Shown one piece after another: positions 17,563-24,974 of a stretch of 37,147 nucleotides of DNA. Numbering within the stretch: position 1 is the stretch's first letter; every line of letters begins with the position of its first letter. Below the pieces are notes generated by a model. The model was given only the letters and a program-made list of their open reading frames with translations, was not told the DNA's origin and did not search any database. Made by a program: the position numbers and the translations under genes. The stretch is from contig CANIWM010000061.1 in the NCBI GenBank assembly GCA_947471505.1, positions 1 through 37,147 of the forward strand, in the 5' to 3' direction. The DNA is from Chthoniobacteraceae bacterium (GTDB taxonomy: Bacteria > Verrucomicrobiota > Verrucomicrobiia > Chthoniobacterales > Chthoniobacteraceae).

Positions 17563-19548
17563 TTACTTGCGCAGCTTGCTGATTGCCTCTTGCAGTTCTT
17601 CGAGGCCGTCTTGAAGTCCAGAAACCTGAGCGTCGTAGGATTTTAGGCATTCAGCTACTTTGTCCGTCCATTGATTCATCAGATTGCGCGTCTGCCCGTC
17701 CACTTGCTCCCCATACGCTTTGAGCAAACTTTGCAATCGGTCTTTCATGCCATTCAGACCAAGTTCAGCGCCATCAAACCACCTCTTTTGAAGCACGATC
17801 AACTCGCTGTAGGAGTCGCGAGCGGCTTCTGCCCCGGTGCGCACGCTATCGCCTGCGCTCGACAAACCATCCGCGAGCGCGGTGATGGCTTCAGGAAGCG
17901 GTTCATACGCTTTCGCGGTTCGCTCGCCAGAGAGAGCGGCTGCACGAGCCGCCTCCGATGCCTCGCGTTGGTCTTGGGATGCTTGCACTATCTGATTACC
18001 AAACGTGGACAGTTTGCCGCTCGCTTCCGAAAGGCTTTCGGCAGACTCGGTCAACTTGTCGGCCAGCGCACCAACCTCAGAAAACTGCTTGGCAGCGAGC
18101 CCCACTTTTTCAGCAAGGTCGCCTGACATCGCGAGAAGCATCTGGCTCCGCTCCGCCTCTGATGTTGAGCGTGCATTGTCCATTTGCCGCTGCAACTCCG
18201 GTTGTCCGGCAAGCAACGCCTGCAAGTCAGCGATAGGTGATCCCAGCGAACCAATGACACGGGCAGCATCTTCCAAAGTTTGACGAATCTCCGGCAAGCC
18301 CTCGCCAATTTTCCCAAACTGCTCCGACACACGCTCATTCGCCTGCGCCGCCGATAGCTGCGCCCGCGCCGCCTCTTCATTGCGTGCGGCTGATAAAGCG
18401 AGCGTTTCATTCATTGCGCCAAACTCCACCGCCGCCTGCCGGATATTCGCTGCCGCTTTGACCATTTCCGTCATCACCGTCTCATGCGCGTTCAATTTCC
18501 CGATTGCATCCACCACCGTGCGCTGTGCATCGCCGACGACTCCTGACAGAGCCTCTACCGTCGGTTGAAAACTCTGCACCGACTGCATCAACCCCTCGCT
18601 CGCGCCGTTGAACCGCTCGGAGAATTGATCTGACATACTCCCGATCTGCTCTTTCAGTCTTCCTAACTCCGCAGTCAGTGCGGATGAAAGCAACTCAGCC
18701 GACTGCTGCATCAACGGCCCATGCCCTTCGGCAGTCGCACTCGATACGGCATCCCGAATTTCCGTGCCCAACCGCCCAATCGCCTGCTGCATTTCCGCCC
18801 CAATCGCCACCGCCAAGCCCTTCAATAAATCCTCTGTCCCTCTGGAAGTGCGCTCCAATTCCGACATCGCCTCTTCCGGCACGTATCGTGGGAACAAGAA
18901 ATCAATCCGGTTTTGAAGTTTATGAATCCGCCAAAGCGCAATGCCTTCTCCCAATTTTTCCCACCAACTAAAAAGCAAACTCGCCCCAACTCCCCATACG
19001 GAACTGGAGAACGCCACAGCAAACGTATCGATCAATGCCCAAATTTTCGCCACCAGCGCATCGGTGTCTTTACCGCCACCAGCGAGGCTACCAATTCCCA
19101 ACTGAAGCCCCACAAAAGTCCCAAGAACACCCAAGCCAGTCAGGATACTCGGTATCGCGAGGATCAGACGGCTGGCGGAAAACGCAGGTGCCAAAATCGC
19201 CTCGCTGAAAACATCCGCCGCATCCACGCTCCGACGTTTGGATGTCGTGCCAGTGCCGTCGCGTGAAGGGAACTCGATCAAGTGATGTCGCATCTCTCGG
19301 AAACACGGGAGATTCACCGTGAGGACTGCGTTGGTCGCTTGCTCGTTACCTTGGAGCTGCTTCAGATACTGCTTAACGCGGAGCCATGAAGCAACCGTCT
19401 GCCACAGCACAACCAAAGCAAATATCCCCGCTAACGCGCATGATGCAAAAATAACGAGGTCTCTAAAACCGTGAGGATCGCCATTGCGAAGGTGAGAGTA
19501 AGCTTCGACCGGATTCCAAAAAGAAGGGAGCAGCGAGGACCAGTTCAT
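17563..19548 (-). CDS. zorA: Zorya motor protein ZorA (MotA/TolQ/ExbB-like with long tail)
   Basis: ZorA is the membrane motor subunit of Zorya, in the MotA/TolQ/ExbB superfamily. Hydrophobic segments are visible at about 30-54, 128-152 and 172-196; the last two (LTGLGVLGTFVGLQLGIG and FAVAFSSSVWGVGASLLF) are the conserved TolQ-type core. From about residue 220 to the C-terminus (661) the protein is a long Ala/Gln/Glu-rich, coiled-coil-like region, matching the intracellular tail that in characterised systems relays the signal to the effectors. It is the first gene of the operon. The start codon is preceded by an A/T-rich TACAATAAA stretch and a short open frame. Confidence 0.95.
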   Translation of the reverse strand: MNWSSLLPSFWNPVEAYSHLRNGDPHGFRDLVIFASCALAGIFALVVLWQTVASWLRVKQYLKQLQGNEQATNAVLTVNLPCFREMRHHLIEFPSRDGTGTTSKRRSVDAADVFSEAILAPAFSASRLILAIPSILTGLGVLGTFVGLQLGIGSLAGGGKDTDALVAKIWALIDTFAVAFSSSVWGVGASLLFSWWEKLGEGIALWRIHKLQNRIDFLFPRYVPEEAMSELERTSRGTEDLLKGLAVAIGAEMQQAIGRLGTEIRDAVSSATAEGHGPLMQQSAELLSSALTAELGRLKEQIGSMSDQFSERFNGASEGLMQSVQSFQPTVEALSGVVGDAQRTVVDAIGKLNAHETVMTEMVKAAANIRQAAVEFGAMNETLALSAARNEEAARAQLSAAQANERVSEQFGKIGEGLPEIRQTLEDAARVIGSLGSPIADLQALLAGQPELQRQMDNARSTSEAERSQMLLAMSGDLAEKVGLAAKQFSEVGALADKLTESAESLSEASGKLSTFGNQIVQASQDQREASEAARAAALSGERTAKAYEPLPEAITALADGLSSAGDSVRTGAEAARDSYSELIVLQKRWFDGAELGLNGMKDRLQSLLKAYGEQVDGQTRNLMNQWTDKVAECLKSYDAQVSGLQDGLEELQEAISKLRK

Positions 19549-19549
19549 T

Positions 19550-19672
19550 TTATTGTATCGAGTCCCAATTCGGCGTGCCAGTCATTCTCCGAGTATTAAG
19601 GCGGGAATCTTTGGAGCCTTCGAAGCCGAGAATAGCAATGGAGTCCTTTCCTGTCGTCGCTTTTGGAAGCAT
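19550..19672 (-). CDS. possible 40-residue leader ORF ahead of zorA
   Basis: A short frame starts with ATG at 19672 (MLPKATTGKDSIAILGFEGS) and ends with TAA one base before the zorA ATG. That spacing would allow translational coupling with the Zorya operon. There is no recognisable domain and no clear ribosome binding site. It lies in the 279-base gap between zorA and the histidine phosphatase gene, where the promoter of the minus-strand island should be. It may be a chance frame; I rate it low. I see no other structured element in this gap. Confidence 0.2.
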   Translation of the reverse strand: MLPKATTGKDSIAILGFEGSKDSRLNTRRMTGTPNWDSIQ

Positions 19673-19827
19673 GGCGGTGGGTCTAGGGTTTCTGCTCTAC
19701 GATTGCAAGAGGGGTGGATGATTTATCACCGGGAAACCAACGGGGTCGCTGAATTCATTACTGGGAACATGGGAGAGAGTGGGTTTCTGGGACTGCTGGT
19801 AAAATAGGTTCCAAGCTCGCCGCGATC

Positions 19828-20418
19828 TCACACAGTCGGACAATTCCAACGGCCAAGATTCGGAATGGTAAACGTCAGGGCGAACTCTCTGAATCGCTGC
19901 GGGGCATGAGTGTCCCCGATGTCCGGCTTTTGGGACTCCATCCACATCGCTAGCTTGATGACCATCTCGTGGCAGACGACGAGGATGGCTTGCTCCGGCA
20001 GACTTCGCAGTTTTTCCAACGCCACCTGCACCCTCGCGGTAAAGTCGTGAAACGACTCGGCTCCCGGCCCGTCGTTTGTCTCGGGGGTTGCAGTGTTCCA
20101 ATAGGACTCCACCAAGGGACGCCGCTCTGCGGCGGAACTTGTGCCGCAGCGGGCGGGGCTCAGATAGGTGAATTCTTGCACCGCCCATTCCTCAACGAAG
20201 GCGCTTGCGAACCGTCTTCTGAACGGGACCGCTGTTTCTTGAGCTCGTCGGAAGGGCGAGACGACAATCAGTTCCGGCGGCGGACCGTCGTAGTCGCGGG
20301 CGACGTCATCCGCAGCCGTTCTGCCAGCTTCAGTGAGCGGGATGGCACCGGGGTCGGAACTCGGCAGACCGGCATTCGCGGCACTTTCCGCGTGTCTCAG
20401 AAACGTGATGCTCTTCAC
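19828..20418 (-). CDS. histidine phosphatase family protein (phosphoglycerate-mutase-like)
   Basis: A branch-1 histidine phosphatase of 196 residues. The catalytic block is FLRHAES (Arg8, His9), with a second arginine in SPFRRAQET (Arg57) and the late histidine in VVCHEMV (His150), so the active site is complete. I chose the GTG at 20418 because it overlaps the stop of the upstream phosphoesterase gene as GTGA and is preceded by a strong GAGGGAGGGC ribosome binding site, one of the few clear ones in the window. The substrate cannot be told from the sequence; members act on sugar phosphates, nucleotides or phosphoproteins. With the upstream gene it forms a two-phosphatase operon. Confidence 0.85.
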   Translation of the reverse strand: MKSITFLRHAESAANAGLPSSDPGAIPLTEAGRTAADDVARDYDGPPPELIVVSPFRRAQETAVPFRRRFASAFVEEWAVQEFTYLSPARCGTSSAAERRPLVESYWNTATPETNDGPGAESFHDFTARVQVALEKLRSLPEQAILVVCHEMVIKLAMWMESQKPDIGDTHAPQRFREFALTFTIPNLGRWNCPTV

Positions 20419-21356
20419 TTGCCCTCCCTCGCGAATACCATCTTTCGGGCGTCCAGTGTTTGCTCGCCATCCCAGCGGTATGCGGTGAGAGGACCGTCCT
20501 TTGCGACGCTGTAGTCGAGACACGCCACGTTGGGCGCAAGTAGCTCGGCCTTGCCCTCAAATGGGAGCCAGTAGTGCCCGAAGAAGAGCGGCGGGGCATC
20601 CGCCGCGTATCCGGGGCACAACGTATGGACGGTCTCGGGCACGATCACATGAGGAACGGTGTCCGACTCCGGCATACAGAGTTGGTTGTAAGTGCGCCCC
20701 GCTGCCGCGAGCCACCATTTGAGCCGGACCCGCGTCCGCACGATGTCTTCCTTGTCGGTGAAGAAAAAGCCCTCGGGCAAATCCGCCTCGGTTCCTTTCA
20801 TGAGAGTTTCGCAGTGCTCAAACTCTGGGCCGTCCTTGATCACCGAGCGGCGTAAGAGTTCGGGGTTGAGGAACTGCCAACCCGGATTTCCGCCTACGAG
20901 CCGGTCGTCCCAGTTTGCATGAACCGCGCGTAGTCCGCCCAAGTCCAGCCAGAGAGGCAAGGTGGCGAACCACGCAAGGTAGCCGTCCCATTCCTCACGG
21001 CAGTCCCAGAACTGCGCGAGGGTGGCCGCGTGCTGATGGACGTTTTTTGGCAGGCGGCGGCGCAGCAACTCGCCGTCGGCTCCGCGGGTGTGGTAAAGAA
21101 GCGCGTTGTACTCATGGTTGCCCATGATGGCCAACGCCTCTCCCGCATCGACCATCGCCTTTACCGTCCTGAGCGTCTGTGGAATCGCGGGGCCACGGTC
21201 AATGAAGTCGCCAAGGAAGACGACTTTGCGGCCTTCGGGATGTCGCCAGACGCCATTGAGTTTTTCGTAGTCGAGTTTGCACAGCAGTTTTTCGAGAACA
21301 TCCGCGTGTCCGTGGATGTCGCCGATGATGTCGTATTTTTCGTGGGTTATTTTCAT
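20415..21356 (-). CDS. calcineurin-like metallophosphoesterase
   Basis: An intact 313-residue PPP-type metallophosphoesterase. The metal-binding motifs are in order: GDIHGH at 12-17, GDFIDRG at 49-55, GNHEY at 79-83, then VHANW near 145-149 and GHYWLP near 260. The family includes protein serine/threonine phosphatases and diadenosine tetraphosphatases such as PrpE and ApaH; the exact substrate is not decidable here. It is translationally coupled (GTGA) to the histidine phosphatase gene. A divergent LysR-type regulator begins 69 bp upstream and may control it. A diverged, 5'-truncated paralogue lies at the other end of the Zorya operon. Confidence 0.88.
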   Translation of the reverse strand: MKITHEKYDIIGDIHGHADVLEKLLCKLDYEKLNGVWRHPEGRKVVFLGDFIDRGPAIPQTLRTVKAMVDAGEALAIMGNHEYNALLYHTRGADGELLRRRLPKNVHQHAATLAQFWDCREEWDGYLAWFATLPLWLDLGGLRAVHANWDDRLVGGNPGWQFLNPELLRRSVIKDGPEFEHCETLMKGTEADLPEGFFFTDKEDIVRTRVRLKWWLAAAGRTYNQLCMPESDTVPHVIVPETVHTLCPGYAADAPPLFFGHYWLPFEGKAELLAPNVACLDYSVAKDGPLTAYRWDGEQTLDARKMVFAREGK

Positions 21357-21425
21357 GCCCGAACCGTAGCTGATCCGCTGATACTTGAATAGTGCGCGGA
21401 ATGTTCATAGACTTACTCCACAGTC

Positions 21426-22319
21426 ATGTATCAATCTTTGCTCTCACAATCCGGATTCTCCATGGAGCGCCTCGCCAATTTCTGCTCCGTGGCGGACGCC
21501 GGTTCGATTGTCGGGGCGGCGAGGGGCGACACCGTTCGGCAGTCGCTCATCAGTCGGCAGATTCGCGAATTGGAAACCTTCTTCGGCGTGGAGTTGATTC
21601 GCAGACGCGGTCGTGGATTGGAACTCACCGAGGCCGGACGGGAGCTTGCCGCCGTGGGTCGGGAGAATTTCAAAGGGCTGTCGGACTACGCCGCGCGCTG
21701 TCGCGGTGCCGCGTGGAGCGTGCGGATTGTGGCGTCCAACAGCGTTGCATCATGGTTGCTGCTGCCCCGACTCAAGGGACTGGAGAATGCAAACGGGAAC
21801 ATCCGCTTTGAGATCCATCATGAGCAGACCCGCGAGATCATCACCGCCACTCGCGAGGGGATCTACGACATCGCATTTGTCCGCAAGGATGCGCTCGGGA
21901 CCGGACTGCGGAACGCAACCCTCGGCGAAATCGGGCATTCTCTGCTCGTCCCGAAGATACTCCTGCGCACCGAACCAAAAGGCATCCTGTCCGTGCTGGG
22001 GACGGTTCCGATGGCGCTTCCCATCGGTGGAAAAATGCGCGAATCCATCGACTCAATGGCCGACAAGGGCAAGGTCAGGATGAACGTCGCCGTAGGCTGC
22101 TCATCCTACCTGCAAGCCGCCCAAGTGCTGCAATCGGGCATGTGCGCAGCAGTCCTCCCCGATACCGCACTTTCCGCGCTGAAGCCGGGCCAGTTCCACC
22201 GTCTCCCATTGCGCGACCGCTACACCCTCTGTCTGGCATGGAGCGCACGCAACGCCGACACCCGCCCCGCCCTCGCTGGCTTGATTGCGCAGCTCACGGA
22301 GACGATGGCGTTTAGCTGA
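21426..22319 (+). CDS. LysR-family transcriptional regulator
   Basis: A 297-residue LysR-type regulator. The N-terminal winged helix-turn-helix is clear: ERLANFCSVADAGSIVGAA followed by VRQSLISRQIRELETFFGVEL and the wing RRRGRGLELTEAG. The periplasmic-binding-protein-like effector domain starts around residue 95 (VRIVASNSVASWLLLPRL). The start may instead be the second ATG at 21462 (MERLANF); neither has a good ribosome binding site. It is divergent from the two-phosphatase operon, the classic LysR arrangement, so that operon is its likely target. The inducer is unknown. Confidence 0.87.
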   Translation: MYQSLLSQSGFSMERLANFCSVADAGSIVGAARGDTVRQSLISRQIRELETFFGVELIRRRGRGLELTEAGRELAAVGRENFKGLSDYAARCRGAAWSVRIVASNSVASWLLLPRLKGLENANGNIRFEIHHEQTREIITATREGIYDIAFVRKDALGTGLRNATLGEIGHSLLVPKILLRTEPKGILSVLGTVPMALPIGGKMRESIDSMADKGKVRMNVAVGCSSYLQAAQVLQSGMCAAVLPDTALSALKPGQFHRLPLRDRYTLCLAWSARNADTRPALAGLIAQLTETMAFS

Positions 22320-22380
22320 TGCCTCAGCTCTTCGGAAAATTTGGGTAGTGAGGGAACCCGAGTGTCGTTGAGAAAGCCAA

Positions 22381-22440
22381 ACCTTCGATCCCGCCGCACC
22401 GGAAAGCGTAAGCACTCGGACGGGCGTCGGGGAGTGAGGG
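22381..22440 (+). repeat. dispersed repeat, copy 1 (short, diverged)
   Basis: The most diverged of four copies. It keeps CGCACCGGAAA and the conserved core CTCGGACGGGCGTCGGGGAG, ending in TGAGGG, but lacks the GACTGCTAGGAATTTGC left end. Its right edge runs straight into the signal-peptide codons of the broken DUF2459 gene. Confidence 0.75.
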
Positions 22441-22441
22441 G

Positions 22442-23107
22442 GGCTGTTTTCTGCTCTCGCTTGCGCCTTTGTTCTTCGGCGGCTGTTCCGAAGGGGCCCG
22501 GGCGCGGCGACTCGTTCGTAAATCAGCCAAGCGTCCGCCGGCCAAGGTGTGGCTAGTGAGCAACGGCTGGCATACTTCCGTGGCAATGCGCACGACGGAC
22601 GCGAAGCCGGAATTGCGAGCGTTTGCACCGGACTCGAAGTGCCTCGTCATCGGCTTGAGCGGTCCGGATTTCTATATGTGGCGAAATATGAACAACCCAT
22701 TGAAGCGCATGTGGGCGACGTTTCTGCCCACAGCGAGCGCGTTGTAGGTCATCCCAATCAAAGCTTCCATCGTGCAGCAGTGTCCGAACAGCGAGGTGAT
22801 CGAGTTTGAAATGACCGAACAAGGCTTGGAACGACTACGCAAGAAATTGCAGCTCGCATTTAAGCGCGACCCAAATGGGAAGCCTGCCGTTGCAGGGCCG
22901 GGAAAGATCGCAACGAGCAAGTTCTTCGAGGGAACGGAAACGTATTTCCTGCCGAAGACGTGTAACTGGTGGGCCGCGCAGAATCTCGACGAGGCAGGCG
23001 GTCCCATCCGCGTGAGCGCGGCGATTGTCGCGGACAATCTTTGCTGGCAGGGGCGCAAGCACGGCAAGTTACTCGCTTCCCAAACTACGATGCAGGACCC
23101 GCTCTAA
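22442..23107 (+). pseudogene. DUF2459 (TIGR02117) family lipoprotein, start lost and in-frame TAG
   Basis: This is a DUF2459 gene that cannot be read straight through. The frame begins in a lipoprotein-type signal core (CFLLSLAPLFFGGC), continues with VWLVSNGWHTSVAM and MWATFLPTASAL, meets a single TAG at 22745-22747, then goes on in the same frame through VIEFEMTEQGLERL and YFLPKTCNWWAAQNL to a TAA at 23105-23107. The family's conserved NGWHT and TCNWWA blocks are intact on either side of the stop. No ATG or GTG lies in frame between the signal core and an upstream in-frame TAA at 22409, because the repeat occupies that place. It therefore has two defects: a lost start and one nonsense codon. 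A sequencing error at the TAG cannot be excluded. It overlaps the dinB stop by 4 nt, convergently. Confidence 0.75.
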
Positions 23108-24180
23108 AGAGCCAGCCGGAGCTGGGAAAATGGCGGGACTAATGTGGAGACGCAGATCCCGAGCAGGCGCAGCGGTTTGGTGACGAGTTTATGCTTCGCG
23201 AGCAGGGTGCAGGCGAGGCGGTAGAGGTCTGCGGCGCTGGTGAGCGGCTCTTCCACGCGGAGTTGCCGGGTGAGAGTCTTGAAGTCGCTGTATCGGACTT
23301 TCACTTGGATCGTGAGTGCGCCCAGGCCTTGCAGTTCCAGCGTTTGCGCGACGTCGGCAGCGAGTTCGCGTAACGCGGCGCGGAGGGTTGTGCGGTTGTC
23401 GGTATCGTTGAGAAATGTGGTTTCGCTGCTGATGCTTTTGCGTTCATCGCTGAGGTCGAGCGGGCGGTCGTCCACACCCAAGGCACGTTCGCGCAGCTGG
23501 TCGGCAAAGGAGCCGACAATCGTGTGCAAGTCGCGCTTCGTGGTTTGCAGGTCGCCGATGGTGACGAGCCCGGCCTTCTCCAGCGAGGCCGCGGTGACAG
23601 GACCGACGCCGTGGATCGCGCGGACGGAAAGGGGGCTGAGGAAGGCGACTTTTCCCGTTTCAGGAATGAGGGTGAGGCCGTCCGGCTTCTTGAAGTCGCT
23701 CCCGATTTTCGCGAGGAATTTGTTCGCAGCAACGCCGATGCTGGCAGTGAGCCTGCGCTCGGTTTCGATGCGCGCTTTGATTTCCTGAGCGAGCGGCAAT
23801 GCGGCTCCAAGGGCGACATCAGCATCGGCGATTGCTGCGAAGCGCTCGCTGAGGTCGAGGTAGGCTTCATCGACGGAAACTTTCTCCACAATGGGCGTCA
23901 CACTGCGAAGTATCGCCATGATTTCCCCGCTCTCCGCACGATACGCATCCATGCGCGGGCGGACGAATACCGCCTGCGGGCACAGCCGCGCTGCGGTGCG
24001 CGACGGGATAGCGGAACGGACGCCAAACTTCCGGGCTTCGTAGCTGGCCGCACATACAACGCCACGCTGATCCGGAGGCGAACCTACAACGAGAGGCACA
24101 CCGCGAAACGCGGGTTCATCGCGCTGCTCAATGGATGCGAAAAAAGCATCCATATCGACATGAAAGATGACGCGAGGCAC
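23104..24180 (-). CDS. dinB: DNA polymerase IV (Y-family, DinB)
   Basis: A 358-residue translesion polymerase. Catalytic residues are visible in HVDMDAFFA (Asp9 with its Asp11 neighbour) and SVDEAYLD (Asp104/Glu105). The fingers/palm motif VVCAASYEARKFGV, the helix-hairpin-helix region (SIGVAANKFLAKIGSDFKKP, then AIHGVGPVTAASLEKAG) and the little-finger domain all follow in order. The C-terminus ends QLRLAL, a plausible degenerate beta-clamp-binding motif. It ends with TAG, so TAG acts as a stop in this genome. No LexA-type operator was recognised upstream. This gene appears intact among broken neighbours. Confidence 0.94.
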   Translation of the reverse strand: MPRVIFHVDMDAFFASIEQRDEPAFRGVPLVVGSPPDQRGVVCAASYEARKFGVRSAIPSRTAARLCPQAVFVRPRMDAYRAESGEIMAILRSVTPIVEKVSVDEAYLDLSERFAAIADADVALGAALPLAQEIKARIETERRLTASIGVAANKFLAKIGSDFKKPDGLTLIPETGKVAFLSPLSVRAIHGVGPVTAASLEKAGLVTIGDLQTTKRDLHTIVGSFADQLRERALGVDDRPLDLSDERKSISSETTFLNDTDNRTTLRAALRELAADVAQTLELQGLGALTIQVKVRYSDFKTLTRQLRVEEPLTSAADLYRLACTLLAKHKLVTKPLRLLGICVSTLVPPFSQLRLAL

Positions 24181-24291
24181 TGCGCACTGTCTTACAAGGC
24201 TTTTCCTACGCGGACAAAAGAATCCCGCAGGGAATTATTGTGCTTTCGGAGTCTCGGCTGGAGCCGGAGCTGCGGATGCCGGTGTCCCAGG

Positions 24292-24367
24292 TGACTGCTA
24301 GGAATTTGCTTTCGCGCCCGGCGCACCGGAAACGGTCAGAACTCGGACGGGCGTCGGGGAGTGAGGG
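24292..24367 (+). repeat. dispersed repeat, copy 2
   Basis: A 76-bp copy running from TGACTGCTAGGAATTTGC to GGGGAGTGAGGG. It shares 69 of 76 bases with copy 3. It contains ACCG-GAAA-CGGT, a perfect 4-bp stem closed by a GNRA tetraloop, followed by an ACTC...GAGT imperfect hairpin. Its right edge abuts the 3' end of the broken secreted-protein gene. Beyond its left edge, on the minus strand, a Pro/Ala-rich frame (TPASAAPAPAETPKAQ then TAA) looks like a detached C-terminal tail. Confidence 0.85.
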
Positions 24368-24950
24368 GGCTGGACGTCATCGCGCGGTGCGCTGGTGTCT
24401 TGAATTCGAAATAATCCTTGTTCGGTGGAGTCGGCGCAGAGCGGATCTCAAAAAACCGGCTCTCGCCGATGGCACCCGCGGCACCGTTGTGGTCGCGCGC
24501 CTGAGCTTTGAGATTCATCGTGCCGACGCGCACGAGCTTCGGCTCGCCCGAAAAATCCGCGCTCGGAAACGACGCAACTTCCGAGAACGCATAACCGTCC
24601 TTGCCCGCATACACGACGACTCTTTCCGCGCCGAGTCGGATGGAAATCGCGATGCTGCCATCGCCCTCGCCCGCCGGTTTCGTCGCAAGGCAAAAGAGTT
24701 CCGCGCCCTGCTGATCGAATCGCTGGCCGGTCAGCTTGTTGACGATGAGTGCGGGAAAGATGCCGCCATCGCGCACATCCTAGGTCGCGCCGATCACGTC
24801 ATTCTCGAGCGACAATTTCCCGTCCTTCGATTCCGTGACAGCCTTGCCGGGTTCTCTGCCAGGAAAGGCAATGCCTGTCGCGATGTCCTGCGAATATGCC
24901 GTGTGCGAAACTAGCAGCAGGGCGGTGAGGATAGAAATTGCCTGCTTCAT
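24336..24950 (-). pseudogene. secreted protein gene with in-frame TAG and repeat-derived 3' end
   Basis: From the ATG at 24950 the frame encodes a clear signal peptide (MKQAISILTALLLVSHTAYS) and a mature start at QDIATG. Codon 57 is TAG (24780-24782), in the context ENDVIGAT-stop-DVRDGGIFPALIVN. The frame continues after it with NKLTGQRFDQQGAELF and ends by running into the dispersed repeat, so its last residues ([10 protein letters not shown]) are repeat-encoded. In proteins of this style a tryptophan fits the stop position, so a TGG-to-TAG change is the simplest explanation. The family is not recognised; a polysaccharide-related exported protein is a guess. It follows the beta-propeller gene by 24 nt as the probable third gene of that operon. 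Confidence 0.65.
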
Positions 24951-24974
24951 GGATTCAAACAGAAATTCGTATGA

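Noticed and set aside
19549-19600. Sigma-54-like promoter (TGGCACG) or a TACAAT -10 box in front of zorA
   Set aside because: The -12 GC element is not at the required spacing from TGGCACG, and TACAAT lies only four bases from the start codon with no matching -35, so no promoter is called.
22745-24782. Reassignment of TAG as a sense codon
   Set aside because: dinB and zorC both end at TAG at normal family length, and reading through would run into unrelated frames, so TAG is a stop here.
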